From Phaeobacter sp. A36a-5a (GTDB taxonomy: Bacteria; Pseudomonadota; Alphaproteobacteria; Rhodobacterales; Rhodobacteraceae), in NCBI RefSeq assembly GCF_037911135.1, contig NZ_JBBLYU010000001.1, forward strand, positions 558,001-622,000: a stretch of DNA of 64,000 nt, given 5' to 3'. Position numbers and translations under genes: made by a program. The notes beneath the pieces were generated by a model, which saw only the letters and a program-made list of their open reading frames with translations, did not search any database and was not told where the DNA came from. Shown one piece after another: positions 35,215 through 43,690 of this stretch. Positions within the stretch are counted from its first letter, which is position 1; each line of letters opens with the position of its first letter.

Positions 35215-36894
35215 CTAGTTTCCCCCGAATATAAAATCCCCGGCGTCCATTGCTCCAAGGTCAACACCTCTAAGTGTAATGCTCTGGTAGCTGCTCCAAG
35301 TAACGAGAACATCGCTGCCATTCTGAGACACAATTTCGCTAAATAGTAGCTGCTCTGTTAATCGAGATCCGAGCGCCGAAAGATCAATCAGATCACCGTT
35401 CAGAAGAGGATCGAACCCTACAATTGTGTCATGTCCAAAGTTTCCACTGAAGACAAAGGTGTCGCTACCTCCGCCGCCAAAAAGCTTATCGTTACCTGAA
35501 CCGCCATCCAGTGTATCTCGGCCCCGCCCACCTTTTAGTATGTCGTTGTTTCCACCTCCTTGCAGATAGTCAGCGCCGGTTTGACCAAACAGCCGATCAT
35601 TCCATGAGCCACCAGCTAGATAGTCAGAGCCGCGCCCACCAAGCAACCGGTCAGATCCTGCTCCAGCAATAAGCGTATCTTGCCCCCACCCACCAATAAG
35701 CGTGTCATCGCCGTTACCGGATATCAGTTCATCATGACCACGCCGTCCCTTGTAGTGCTTATCACCGGAGACCCCGCCGATGGTATGGACATAATCACCG
35801 GTTTGCGTTCCAATGAAGACGTCGTTCCCGTCCTTTAGGTTGAACCGGAAACGATCAAAAAGATCTTCGCGTTCAATTTCCAAGGCAACTACACCACTAA
35901 GGTCAAAGTAGTCGTCGCCTAATGATCCATGCAGTGCGTCAGCGCGCAACACTTCAATCGATATTGTGTTATCCAGGATAAGTTGTCCGTGAGCGGCAGC
36001 AGCATGCAGCGTATCAGTTCCTTGGCCACCTGCCAGCTGGAACAGAGTAGCATCCTTATTGATACCCAGATCCAGAAAATCGTCCCCATCACCGCCAGAC
36101 AACGATCCTGAATCAGCGGATCGGGCATTTAAGAAGTCATTGCCACCACCTGCTATAATTGTGTCCGAGCCAGCATTTGCATAGATGACTTCTGCGAAGT
36201 CTGATCCCCAGAAGCGGTCGTCTCCACTTCCCAGAGCAATCACCAAGTCTACATCGACGAGAGGTTTATTTGCAAAATAGCGATATTCCTCCTGATCCAT
36301 TTGTTGAATGTCTCGAAGGTCGATCCAATCGTTTCCTTGATCCCCGGAGATACGTGCACCTTCAATCGCTTCAATCGAGGCTCGGGCAGCTGAAAAGACC
36401 GATATTGTGACGCCCGTCTGAGTGTAGGTGAGCGTGTCAAAGCCATCGCCCCCCGAAAGCAGATTATCTCTTCCTAGAAAAGACCCGGATCTTAGTTCAA
36501 ATCGGTCATTTCCATCGCCGCCGAAAGCATCCGAATTAGCAAAGGTGCCTACGAGCGTATCATCGCCCATACCGCCATTAATGGTATTTCCAGTGCTAAA
36601 CCGCGTCAGGAGTGAAAAAGTGATGTGGTCGTCGCCTTGGCCCCCGTCAACTTCGGAAGCCCCCCAACCTCCGACGATGGTATCGCTTCCATCGCCCCCC
36701 GAAGCAAATCCGCCTCCTGTTCCAATAGAGAGCCAGTCGTCCCCGGCACCGCCATACAAGCTATCTTCGGTTTGGCCAGCAATCGAGGCAAATCCACCAT
36801 CAAGCGTATCGTTCCCGCTTAGGCCACGTATTTCATCGTCACCTGCGGTTCCGGTTATCCTGTCCCCACCAGCAGTACCAAGAAAACGAGCCAT
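35215..36894 (-). CDS. Secreted RTX (calcium-binding repeat) protein
   Basis: A 559-residue acidic protein full of GGxGxDxLx-type nonapeptides: blocks at residues 1-150 (GTAGDDEIRGLSGNDTLDGG) and about 385-490 (GGWGQDTLIAGAGSDRLLGG). Lacks a Sec signal, as type I secreted RTX proteins do; the last 60 residues probably carry the export signal. Repeats fold as calcium-bound beta rolls. No catalytic domain seen, and no type I exporter is nearby in the window. Cargo of element B, oriented against the virion genes. Confidence 0.85.
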   Translation of the reverse strand: MARFLGTAGGDRITGTAGDDEIRGLSGNDTLDGGFASIAGQTEDSLYGGAGDDWLSIGTGGGFASGGDGSDTIVGGWGASEVDGGQGDDHITFSLLTRFSTGNTINGGMGDDTLVGTFANSDAFGGDGNDRFELRSGSFLGRDNLLSGGDGFDTLTYTQTGVTISVFSAARASIEAIEGARISGDQGNDWIDLRDIQQMDQEEYRYFANKPLVDVDLVIALGSGDDRFWGSDFAEVIYANAGSDTIIAGGGNDFLNARSADSGSLSGGDGDDFLDLGINKDATLFQLAGGQGTDTLHAAAAHGQLILDNTISIEVLRADALHGSLGDDYFDLSGVVALEIEREDLFDRFRFNLKDGNDVFIGTQTGDYVHTIGGVSGDKHYKGRRGHDELISGNGDDTLIGGWGQDTLIAGAGSDRLLGGRGSDYLAGGSWNDRLFGQTGADYLQGGGNNDILKGGRGRDTLDGGSGNDKLFGGGGSDTFVFSGNFGHDTIVGFDPLLNGDLIDLSALGSRLTEQLLFSEIVSQNGSDVLVTWSSYQSITLRGVDLGAMDAGDFIFGGN

Positions 36895-37130
36895 ATTAGT
36901 CCCCTATCGTATACTTGTAATTGTACGCGACGACACGCCCAGACATGTCGTCATTGTTACTCCGATAGGGAATTAGGGCATCTGTCAACCGCCGATGAGA
37001 CTTAGTGGCTTGTCTAGTTTGCCTTGCTATCATCGAATAGATGGACTGATCTGCGTATCCAGAACTATGGCGCTGTATGAGGTTATAGAAAGCCAGATAG
37101 TTGACTGAGAAACAAGTTTATAAAAGTAAA

Positions 37131-37397
37131 TCAACTTACCCGGTCTCTGCGGCGCTGTCGCGCGGCCTTTTTCCGGCAACTCTCACCGCAATATAGGGCA
37201 TCGGTACGGCGGAAATCTGGTAGCTCATTTCCGCACCAACGGCACACCCAAGAGCCGGTTGATACCCGGCGGGCCAGTGTGGTTGCCCGCTGCAAACGGT
37301 GCATGAAGTTATCCGACCAAAGGTATCGCTCAAACGTGGCACAGGCGCGACCATCTACGACCTCAATCCATACGCTTCCGGGCGTCGGTCCTGGCAC
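37131..37397 (-). CDS. Small zinc-ribbon protein
   Basis: An 88-residue protein with a Cys4 zinc site, CRWCG...YCGESCRKK, and a basic tail (KKAARQRRRDR). It may bind nucleic acid. A GTG at 37397 was chosen because AGGAGG lies five bases before it; the frame is open to 37415, but that start would sit inside the ribosome site. Confidence 0.6.
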   Translation of the reverse strand: MPGPTPGSVWIEVVDGRACATFERYLWSDNFMHRLQRATTLARRVSTGSWVCRWCGNELPDFRRTDALYCGESCRKKAARQRRRDRVS

Positions 37398-37624
37398 TTG
37401 ACCCTCCTGCGGCAAGTTAAATCAAAATCTGCTTGGCATACAGGATCATAACCCATCTATGTGTTGAGAAGTAGAGGCTGAGAGCACTTGAAAAAACCCA
37501 ATATTCACTTGCGCACTCTGTGAGGCGGCATTCGCCGTTTTGACCGTCTGACCTGTCGAAAAATGTTGAAATCGATACCGGCGTTTGAGGTGGTCAGATA
37601 TTAAGGTTTTTTAAGGTTGAGAAC

Positions 37625-38032
37625 ATGTTTTTGGGAGGAATAGATTTGAGAAAGTTTGTCATCCTCGCGGCGCTTTTTGTAGCTTCGCAGGGCAGCGCTG
37701 GGGCAATCACCGGAAACGATTTGCATGAAATCTGCACAGATGGTGGTGCGGTAGGAAATTCCGCGTGCAGCTTCTACATCATTGGCGCTTGGGAGGGCTT
37801 AAACTATGGGGTTTCTATCCCGTTCATGATGGCTAACCAAGGCACATCCACCGCAGCGGTGAACCAGTATCGATCCAGTATTTTCGGGGTGTGTGGTGAT
37901 GAGATGGTCAGCAATTCTCAGGTTGTCGATGTGGTCGGAAACTATCTCAGAAACACTCCCGAAAAGAGGCATTTCCCGGCCCGAGGGCTGATCCTAAACG
38001 CGATGAGCCAAGCGTTCCCCTGCGCGCAGTAA
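37625..38032 (+). CDS. Rap1a/Tai-like exported small protein (second copy)
   Basis: A 135-residue protein with a signal peptide (KFVILAALFVASQGSAGA, cleavage near 27). Its mature part has the same plan as the protein at 30237: an early Cys, CSFYIIGAWEGLNYG, a Cys near GVCGDEM, NYLRNTPEKRHFPARGLIL, and a final FPC. Possibly a periplasmic immunity or lysozyme-inhibitor-like protein. The start may be the ATG at 37625 or a TTG at 37646. Confidence 0.55.
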   Translation: MFLGGIDLRKFVILAALFVASQGSAGAITGNDLHEICTDGGAVGNSACSFYIIGAWEGLNYGVSIPFMMANQGTSTAAVNQYRSSIFGVCGDEMVSNSQVVDVVGNYLRNTPEKRHFPARGLILNAMSQAFPCAQ

Positions 38033-38235
38033 GTCGCTACGCTTGGCGCGCGCAGGGTCTGCATGGGATGATTACCCAGGGCGGGAAGGTTTTTCGGAAG
38101 TCTGTTCGCGCGTAGAGCAGATCATTCGGCAGCAGAAGTTCGAGGGCGCGTCGGCAGGAAGATAAAACTCCGGTCACTGCGTGCGCGCGACCCTAAGGTT
38201 ACCCGAAGGTCGAGGTGCTGCATAAGTGATATCGT

Positions 38236-38508
38236 TTATGGCACCGCTGGCACCCTCTGTTTAAGGCAGTCCTGATCGGAGGTCATTCCCGACAGCAGGT
38301 TTGCCAATTGAATGCCAGCATCAAATGACGCAACCTTACCAAGAATATTGATTCCCTTGATATCCGGAAGGTCGAACGTCTCAAAGACAAAGAATCCGTC
38401 GAACCCCAGATGCTCTGCCTCGCACTCTATTATAGCCTCTCTGGAAAGGCTTGCGATGTGCAGAGATTTTCCTTCACCCAGCACCTTTGTAGACAGGAAG
38501 TCATCCAT
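38236..38508 (-). CDS. Unidentified 90-residue protein, head-to-head with the next gene
   Basis: Begins MDDFLSTKVLGEGKSLHIAS. A strong GGGAGGA site six bases upstream supports the ATG at 38508. The frame is open to 38670, which would add a hydrophobic N-terminus but overlap the plus-strand gene more. No domain recognised; FFVFETFDLPDIKGINILGK looks like a beta-alpha element. Its start shares the bases CATG with the plus-strand gene. Confidence 0.5.
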   Translation of the reverse strand: MDDFLSTKVLGEGKSLHIASLSREAIIECEAEHLGFDGFFVFETFDLPDIKGINILGKVASFDAGIQLANLLSGMTSDQDCLKQRVPAVP

Positions 38509-39205
38509 GCCTAATCCTCCCAAGATTTCAGCAAACGAGTTGGCTCGCTTTTTGGTGTCGAAGCCGACCACACAGGTTAGCATCGTCAAGAACGCAAAGT
38601 ACCCGCAGAAAGCTCCTATCATCAGATATAGCGATGCGCGACGGGCAACTGTCGAGTATTTAACCGACATGTCGCGCTCAATTTCGCCGCTTGTTGCCGC
38701 GGAGCAAATGCTGCTTCAACGTTCCGTTGACCCAGCTGAAGGACCATTGCGCCAGGATGATGCAACCAAGTCCATTGAGGTTATTCGAGCAATACAAGAC
38801 ATGAGCAACCAATTATCCGGTTTCAACTTTGAGCCAGCTCCGAAGAAGCAGGAGAAGCTAATCGTTGAGGGAGTGCACATCTCAGTTTACGCCGACTTCA
38901 TCGCCAGAGGGCAGGATAAGGGCGTTGAGCAAATCGGTGCATCAATGCTGAGAATGACCCAAGACGATGCCTCTACAGACGCAGCAAAGCAAAAGCGCAA
39001 GAATATGGGGTTGTACGTTGCAACGCTGCTGCGCCTTCATGTAGATCAAAACCTTTCAGGCAACTACACCCCCGCCAGCCGCCTTTGTATGTCTATAGAC
39101 GTTCAACACGGTGAAGCCTTTCCTGCACCCAAGGCAATGACCCAGAGAACGAAGGACATCGCCGGCGCATGCCAGTTTATCTCCGCCCTTTGGCCTACGC
39201 TGTGA
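38507..39205 (+). CDS. Unidentified 232-residue protein (ISANELARFL type N-terminus)
   Basis: Starts MPNPPKISANELARFLVSKP; this N-terminal style (SAN-x-L-x-x-[FY]L then IVKNAKYP and RY) recurs in hypothetical proteins of mobile and defence loci as I remember them. The rest is helical (KSIEVIRAIQDMSNQLSGF) with a C-terminal part IDVQHGEAFPAPKAM. An AGGAAG site precedes the ATG. Function unknown. Confidence 0.55.
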   Translation: MPNPPKISANELARFLVSKPTTQVSIVKNAKYPQKAPIIRYSDARRATVEYLTDMSRSISPLVAAEQMLLQRSVDPAEGPLRQDDATKSIEVIRAIQDMSNQLSGFNFEPAPKKQEKLIVEGVHISVYADFIARGQDKGVEQIGASMLRMTQDDASTDAAKQKRKNMGLYVATLLRLHVDQNLSGNYTPASRLCMSIDVQHGEAFPAPKAMTQRTKDIAGACQFISALWPTL

Positions 39206-39253
39206 ACGCCTCAAGCGTGCTTATCGCAGGCGATGTATGGGGGTCATGTTTCG

Positions 39254-40201
39254 TTACTCTTCTAAGCTTCCCCATCCTTTGGCGGCCAACCGCCTGCGCC
39301 AATTGCCAACCGTTTGCGGGCTGACCTCGGCGCGCCGCGCAATCTCTCGGTCCGAAAGGTCTGGCTCGCTTTGTAGAAGTGTGCGTACACGTGCGGACTT
39401 ATCGCTGGTGCTGCGATGTCCAGTTTGGACGGATGCCATCAGCGCGGAGAAATCACCCTCTAGGGCGTCGATCAATTGGATATCTCGCTCCATGTCGCGG
39501 GCATGTCCCAGATTTGCCACCTCTCTCATCCATGCAAGTCGGGCTTTGATGCCTTCGGTGCTGGGCGTGCGCAGGTTGTCTAGAAGGTGTTCTAGGGCAT
39601 CGTGCCAGACCTCAGCCCATTGTTCAGGCGTGAAGTCGGGGCAGAAGGCGCAGCGGTCATCCTGCAAGGTCTCCCACGTCTGATATGCCGCCCATGCCTC
39701 TTGCACGGTCTCAGGGACGCGCACAGCGCCGCGCACGGCCTCCCACATATCCGGGGTGAGTTTGCCACGGGAATACCCTTGATAGCCCCACAGGTTGTTT
39801 GCAGGGTCGCTCAGAGGCTCCAAGGCCACCCGGAGGGCTTCCTCAATCGCGGTGGGCGCGAAAACGGCGTCCTCGCTGCCATATTGGCGCAGCAGTTCCT
39901 GGCATCGGGTCAGCCGCTTTCGCTCTTTCTCGGCGCGCTCTGCGGCTGCGCGGGCCTTGTAGCCCGGTTCCCGGCTCTCCATCCAGTCATCGAAACCGGC
40001 GAACAAATCCCGGACAGTCGGCCCACTGGGCGCAGTGTCCAATGTGGACAGGGCTTGCGCCAATGTCATTCCCGCATCTGAGGCCAGCCGTTCGGCCTTG
40101 GCCCGTGCCGCCGCCTGTTCGCCATCGGTTGCGCCTCGGTCCATCAGTTCCCGAACCTTGCGCAGCTTGCCTGTGTCCAATTTGGACGCGCCTATAGTCA
40201 T
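39254..40201 (-). CDS. DUF2786-like protein with a C-terminal HTH
   Basis: A 315-residue soluble protein. The N-terminus (KLRKVRELMDRGATDGEQAA, then RAKAERLASDAGMT) fits the DUF2786 helical motif. The C-terminus is a helix-turn-helix (EPDLSDREIARRAEVSPQTV then GNWRRRLAAKGWG). It is the last gene of the replication-type operon of element B and overlaps its upstream neighbour by ATGA. It could bind the ACCGGCA repeats nearby; that is inference. Confidence 0.6.
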   Translation of the reverse strand: MTIGASKLDTGKLRKVRELMDRGATDGEQAAARAKAERLASDAGMTLAQALSTLDTAPSGPTVRDLFAGFDDWMESREPGYKARAAAERAEKERKRLTRCQELLRQYGSEDAVFAPTAIEEALRVALEPLSDPANNLWGYQGYSRGKLTPDMWEAVRGAVRVPETVQEAWAAYQTWETLQDDRCAFCPDFTPEQWAEVWHDALEHLLDNLRTPSTEGIKARLAWMREVANLGHARDMERDIQLIDALEGDFSALMASVQTGHRSTSDKSARVRTLLQSEPDLSDREIARRAEVSPQTVGNWRRRLAAKGWGSLEE

Positions 40202-40455
40202 GCTGCACCCCCGTCCGATTGAGGCTCATCGAATGAGGGCCGGGACCGCCATTCATCAAGGCTGATGACGTTGCTTTGAGCGGCTATCACGGGTCGGGCC
40301 TCTTGTTCTTGTTTCGTAACCGGCAAACCGGCAGAAACCGGCAGAAAGTCCTCACCTTGAGCCTTCCCAGACCTTTTTGCCGGTTCTTGCCGGTTTGCCG
40401 GTAGAGAGGTTAAGTCTCCGCCAGCCCTTGCAGCTATCTCCAACCAACGGCTCAT
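40198..40455 (-). CDS. Small operon protein whose gene contains an iteron inverted repeat
   Basis: An 85-residue hydrophilic protein (MSRWLEIAARAGGDLTSLPA and onward) with no fold predicted by eye. Start and stop both overlap neighbours in ATGA form and a GGAGGG site precedes the start. Nearly half of its gene is the ACCGGCA inverted repeat at 40318-40404, so coding may be secondary to DNA structure here. Confidence 0.5.
   Translation of the reverse strand: MSRWLEIAARAGGDLTSLPANRQEPAKRSGKAQGEDFLPVSAGLPVTKQEQEARPVIAAQSNVISLDEWRSRPSFDEPQSDGGAA
40318..40404. repeat. ACCGGCA iterons as a large inverted repeat (copies 2 and 3)
   Basis: Two arrays of three CCGGCA units face each other: 40318-40348 and, inverted, 40371-40404. 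Arms of about 31 bases are separated by about 24 bases, so a long cruciform or hairpin can form. The second arm equals copy 1 at 30851 exactly over 34 bases. Confidence 0.75.
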
Positions 40456-41194
40456 GATTGACCCTCCAAACGTGGATTGACCGTGTAGGAAACCGATGGC
40501 CGACCACCGGTCCCGTCTTTGATTTCGCGCAGCCAGTCGGCATCCATAAGCACATTGAGGGCGGCCTTTACTTCGCCAGCCGTAGCCAATCCGCCTCGCT
40601 CTCGGTGCTGAATGTCACGCACCTTGAAAAGCCGCAGGCCTTCGCGCTGAATTATCTCTGCAATCACCTTTGCGCCGCGCACCTCTGGCGGCGTCTTTGC
40701 CGCCCCATATGCCCGGTGCGCGTGTGGGCGCAGATGCTCCCCGACAAAGTGGCAGGCGCGCCCAACGTGGTCGGCATTGATGCTGGTCACGGGTTCCCCA
40801 TCTGGATTAGCTGCCCAGTCAAGGTGGGCCAGAACGTTCGCCACGCGCACCACCAGTCCCGGCATCTTGCTGATGTGGGTTTTGAACAGGCCAGAGGCAT
40901 CGGCTTCCCATGTCCTGCACTGCTCACGGAACGCTTGAAGTGCGATAGCGGCCTCATCCGTGAAATGGACAAAGAACGGGCGGCGGTTGCCTTGCTCATC
41001 AGTTGCATACGAAAGCCCCCTAAGTGCCTTGATGGCACCAATCGCCCGCGCCTCATCCAGTCAGCCCAGGGGCCGAATACCTGCGCAAACTCATAGCCCC
41101 CCATGATGGGTGCCGGTGGCCTTACAGGTTGGCCGATGGCCATATCAGGTTCGGGCCAGTCTGCCTTTGCGTCGAAGGGAACGATTGTGTTCAT
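40452..41194 (-). pseudogene. DUF3987 replication protein with its core deleted
   Basis: The first 50 or so residues (PPAPIMGGYEFAQVFGPWAD) match the N-terminus of DUF3987 primase/helicase-like proteins. The last 200 (GAIKALRGLSYATDEQGNRR, FTDEAAIALQAFREQCRTWE, MPGLVVRVANVLAHLDW, and GEHLRPHAHRAYGAA) match the C-terminus in another frame. The joint is near 41045, just after DWMRR. The central ATPase region with the Walker motifs, normally some 250 residues or more, is missing. Both ends still overlap neighbours by ATGA. Confidence 0.75.
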
Positions 41195-42051
41195 ATCGAA
41201 CCGCCTTCCTGAAGTGCGTCGTTCCAGTCCTTGCCATCGGGCGCGGTCATAAGGCCGACATTCCAGCCAAGGCTTGCAGCGCGGTTTGCGAGAACCTGCG
41301 CGGCCTCTGTGCCGGCATCATCGCCATCGGACGCGATGACCAGCTTTCCCGGTCGATCCGGTAGGCGCAGCCCCTTGATGCCGCTGGTGGACAGGGCAGC
41401 CCAAACGGAAGTCGCGTAGCCAGTCGTCATTTGTGCCACGCTTAGGCCGGTCTCTATGCCTTCTGTGATGTAGAGGGGGCCAGCACCAGCAGAGAGCGGC
41501 ACAGCGCCACCACAGCACGGCCCCAGCATCATCTTTGCGGATCTGGTGACCCGCTCCCCTTTCTTTGTGAAAAACGTTCTGTGGATGCCACCAGTGGGCT
41601 GCACATCGGCAACCATGGCGCAAGCCCATGACGCGCTAGGAGCATGGTAGAGGTCGGGCACGAAACGCAGCGTCTCAGGCAGAGGTATAATGATACCGCG
41701 CTCGCGAAGATATGCCTCTGCCTTGGTCCCTTCGATTGGTTTTGCGTGGTCCCAAAGGCTGCGCGCCTTGGTCAACTTTGCCGCCCGATATTCTGCCTGC
41801 TTGCGTTCGTGTTCCCGTTGGGCATCAAAATCAATCTGCACATGGCTGAGCGGAGCGCCTGCGGCCTCGGCAATCTCCACGAAAGAGCAGTGGGATTTGA
41901 AGCAATGCAACAGCAGTTTGCCGCTGCCAGTCGTGACCGATAGTGCATTCTGGTCGCGGCGGCGTTCGGGTTGGCACACGGGGCAGGGCGCTAGGCCACG
42001 ACCGTTGCGCCAGTACCCACCGAGATTGCGGGTTAGGGTTTCTGCGTCCAT
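41191..42051 (-). CDS. Phage/satellite primase-like protein (CHC2 zinc finger plus Toprim)
   Basis: A 286-residue protein. N-terminal zinc finger CPVCQPERRRDQ ... HCFKSHC (residues about 22-60), then a linker, then a Toprim domain with LYITEGIETGLSVAQ near 195 (catalytic Glu) and KLVIASDGDDAGTEAA near 240 (DxD). Likely makes primers for element B replication together with the DUF3987 protein. The ATG at 42051 has a GGAGG site. The previous frame ends in TGATG. Confidence 0.85.
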   Translation of the reverse strand: MDAETLTRNLGGYWRNGRGLAPCPVCQPERRRDQNALSVTTGSGKLLLHCFKSHCSFVEIAEAAGAPLSHVQIDFDAQREHERKQAEYRAAKLTKARSLWDHAKPIEGTKAEAYLRERGIIIPLPETLRFVPDLYHAPSASWACAMVADVQPTGGIHRTFFTKKGERVTRSAKMMLGPCCGGAVPLSAGAGPLYITEGIETGLSVAQMTTGYATSVWAALSTSGIKGLRLPDRPGKLVIASDGDDAGTEAAQVLANRAASLGWNVGLMTAPDGKDWNDALQEGGSI

Positions 42052-42146
42052 CAATGGCCTCCCCAGATAAGCGAGGCCATCGCCTGCGCGCTGCTTTCAG
42101 AAAGGCCGTGAAGGCGGCGGAGGTAGAGGACACGGAGCCGGTTCAA
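42051..42146 (-). CDS. Possible 31-residue coupled peptide
   Basis: A TTG-started frame (NRLRVLYLRRLHGLSESSAQ and onward) overlaps the stop of the HTH gene (TTGA) and the start of the primase (TGATG). A GGAGGG site lies upstream. Its role may be only to couple translation. A chance frame is possible. Confidence 0.35.
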   Translation of the reverse strand: MNRLRVLYLRRLHGLSESSAQAMASLIWGGH

Positions 42147-42460
42147 GTCGCACGCCCTCCCTCTTGCGGGGGGATTGGTCGGATCTGGCAATCCAGAAAC
42201 CAGCGCTTGTGACGCCCAGGGTGTTCGCCGCCGTGGGCTTCCCATTCGTCGCGGATTGGGATGCCATGACCCTCTTTCGCGTCGAACATGTAGGCCGCCC
42301 AACGTGGGCCTAGGGCTTCACGCCCCGTGCGACCAGCTCCGCCTGCCTTGCGCAGTTCTTCGATTGCCCAGCGTACACGCCCGCCAATATGGACGATGTG
42401 TTTGCTGCCGGTCGATGTCGTGATTTCGTAAGGGGCCTTTGCCCATCTATTCGTTGCCAT
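42143..42460 (-). CDS. Small DNA-binding-like protein at the head of the replication operon
   Basis: A 105-residue basic protein beginning MATNRWAKAPYEITTSTGSK. GGRVRWAIEELRKAGGAGRT and GREALGPRWAAYMFDAKEGH resemble a winged-helix fold found in replication or regulatory proteins of mobile elements. The start at 42460 was chosen because the upstream part of the open frame overlaps the alpA remnant. Confidence 0.55.
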   Translation of the reverse strand: MATNRWAKAPYEITTSTGSKHIVHIGGRVRWAIEELRKAGGAGRTGREALGPRWAAYMFDAKEGHGIPIRDEWEAHGGEHPGRHKRWFLDCQIRPIPPQEGGRAT

Positions 42461-42573
42461 GCTCTGCCTCTTGTTTCGTTGAAACTCGGCGGCAAAGGGC
42501 GTAATCTGTGATAGCCAATCTGCAACGATGACCACTACAGCCCGCGCCCCGATGCCTCCGGGGGCGGGTATTC

Positions 42574-42752
42574 TTATGCGGCCTCGCGGCTGCTTAGCCA
42601 TTCGGTGATTGCGCTCTCCGGCCACGCCACGGCCTTGCGTGTCTACGCACGGGGCGGGGAAATTCCCCCCGGCTCATCATCGCGTAAATCGTCGTGCGGC
42701 TTAGGCCGGTGAGTGCTTCAACTTCGGGGCGGCGGTAATGCTTCTCAGCCAT
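42574..42752 (-). pseudogene. AlpA-like HTH gene with a one-base frameshift
   Basis: The first 35 residues (MAEKHYRRPEVEALTGLSRT, then TIYAMMSRGEFPRPVR) are a normal AlpA/MerR-like HTH. The rest in that frame is nonsense ending at 42594. In the next frame the expected C-terminus (KAVAWPESAITEWLSSREAA) runs to a stop at 42574. Adding one base would give 59 residues, the usual length. So an excisionase/activator has been lost. Confidence 0.75.
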
Positions 42753-42871
42753 TTGGGCTTACTCCTGCATCGGGTGGACGATGCAGGAATGATGGGGGAG
42801 CACAGGGGGAACATCACTAAGTCAAAAAGGCTAGAAACCGAAGCGGCTTTTTTTCTGAATTTAGACAGCCT

Positions 42872-43690
42872 TTAATCCTGCGCCAACAGGCGTTTTCTCT
42901 TGTTTAATGCCTTCATAAGGGTTTCGTGGTGAATGGTCTCTTCAGTCATTTCTGAGACCTCCCCAGCAACCTCCGGCCAGGTCTTCGCCCCATGCCCATG
43001 GGGGTAGATAGTGTCATAGGCAAGCATCGCTTTGTCTACTTTTCGGCGTCGCCCTCTGAGCGGCTTACCTGCGACCGACGAAGAATACTCTTGCTCGGTG
43101 TTCCTTTCGAGCAATGCCTGCAAGGTTTCGATCGCGTTGGGCTGCATGTCTTCTGCCTGAAAGCAAACAGCCCAAAGCTCGAACTGCTTGGCTACTGCTA
43201 TTTGAGTTAGGCCATATTCGTCTTGCTGATAGAAATTCGCCAATATTTCAGCCTCCCGCTCTGCAACGGAAATTGTGCCAGTAAGCGCATTGATAAACCT
43301 AAACCGACATAGCGGATGGTTGCTACCGTCACCAATGGCCCGATTGAATGGACCGCTCAACTCATCATGGCTGCTCACGTCAGATGGCCATTCGTACCAA
43401 TCCAGCATATCGTTGTGGAAGTGGAGCAAGTGAGCGCTACGGAGGATCGTCCCTGAGGGGCTGCAAACATAAGCTCCGACTTCAGTCATGGCTTTACTGA
43501 TGAGCCAGGCAGTCAAAAGACTCTCCTCAGCCTCTCTGCGCTCAAAGCGTTCTTTCGTAGCCTTCCATGGTATCGCCTTTCCCAACTCGATCTGGTGCCC
43601 GGAGTAGGATTCACCCACATGCTGGCGTGCAACGTCGGCCGCCGCGTCCAGAACCATCGAGAAAGGCACGAAGCCAACGGGGGAATACAT
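42872..43690 (-). CDS. Unidentified protein coupled to integrase B
   Basis: A 272-residue soluble protein starting MYSPVGFVPFSMVLDAAADV. The C-terminal part is helical and basic (KPLRGRRRKVDKAM, then a possible HTH at EVAGEVSEMTEETIHHETLM). It starts one base inside the integrase stop (TGATG), so both are translated from one mRNA. No known family. A regulatory role is conceivable. Confidence 0.55.
   Translation of the reverse strand: MYSPVGFVPFSMVLDAAADVARQHVGESYSGHQIELGKAIPWKATKERFERREAEESLLTAWLISKAMTEVGAYVCSPSGTILRSAHLLHFHNDMLDWYEWPSDVSSHDELSGPFNRAIGDGSNHPLCRFRFINALTGTISVAEREAEILANFYQQDEYGLTQIAVAKQFELWAVCFQAEDMQPNAIETLQALLERNTEQEYSSSVAGKPLRGRRRKVDKAMLAYDTIYPHGHGAKTWPEVAGEVSEMTEETIHHETLMKALNKRKRLLAQD

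Noticed and set aside
35215-36894. A tandem DNA repeat or CRISPR-like array
   Set aside because: The periodicity is that of RTX nonapeptide codons; the units differ in sequence and there are no spacers.
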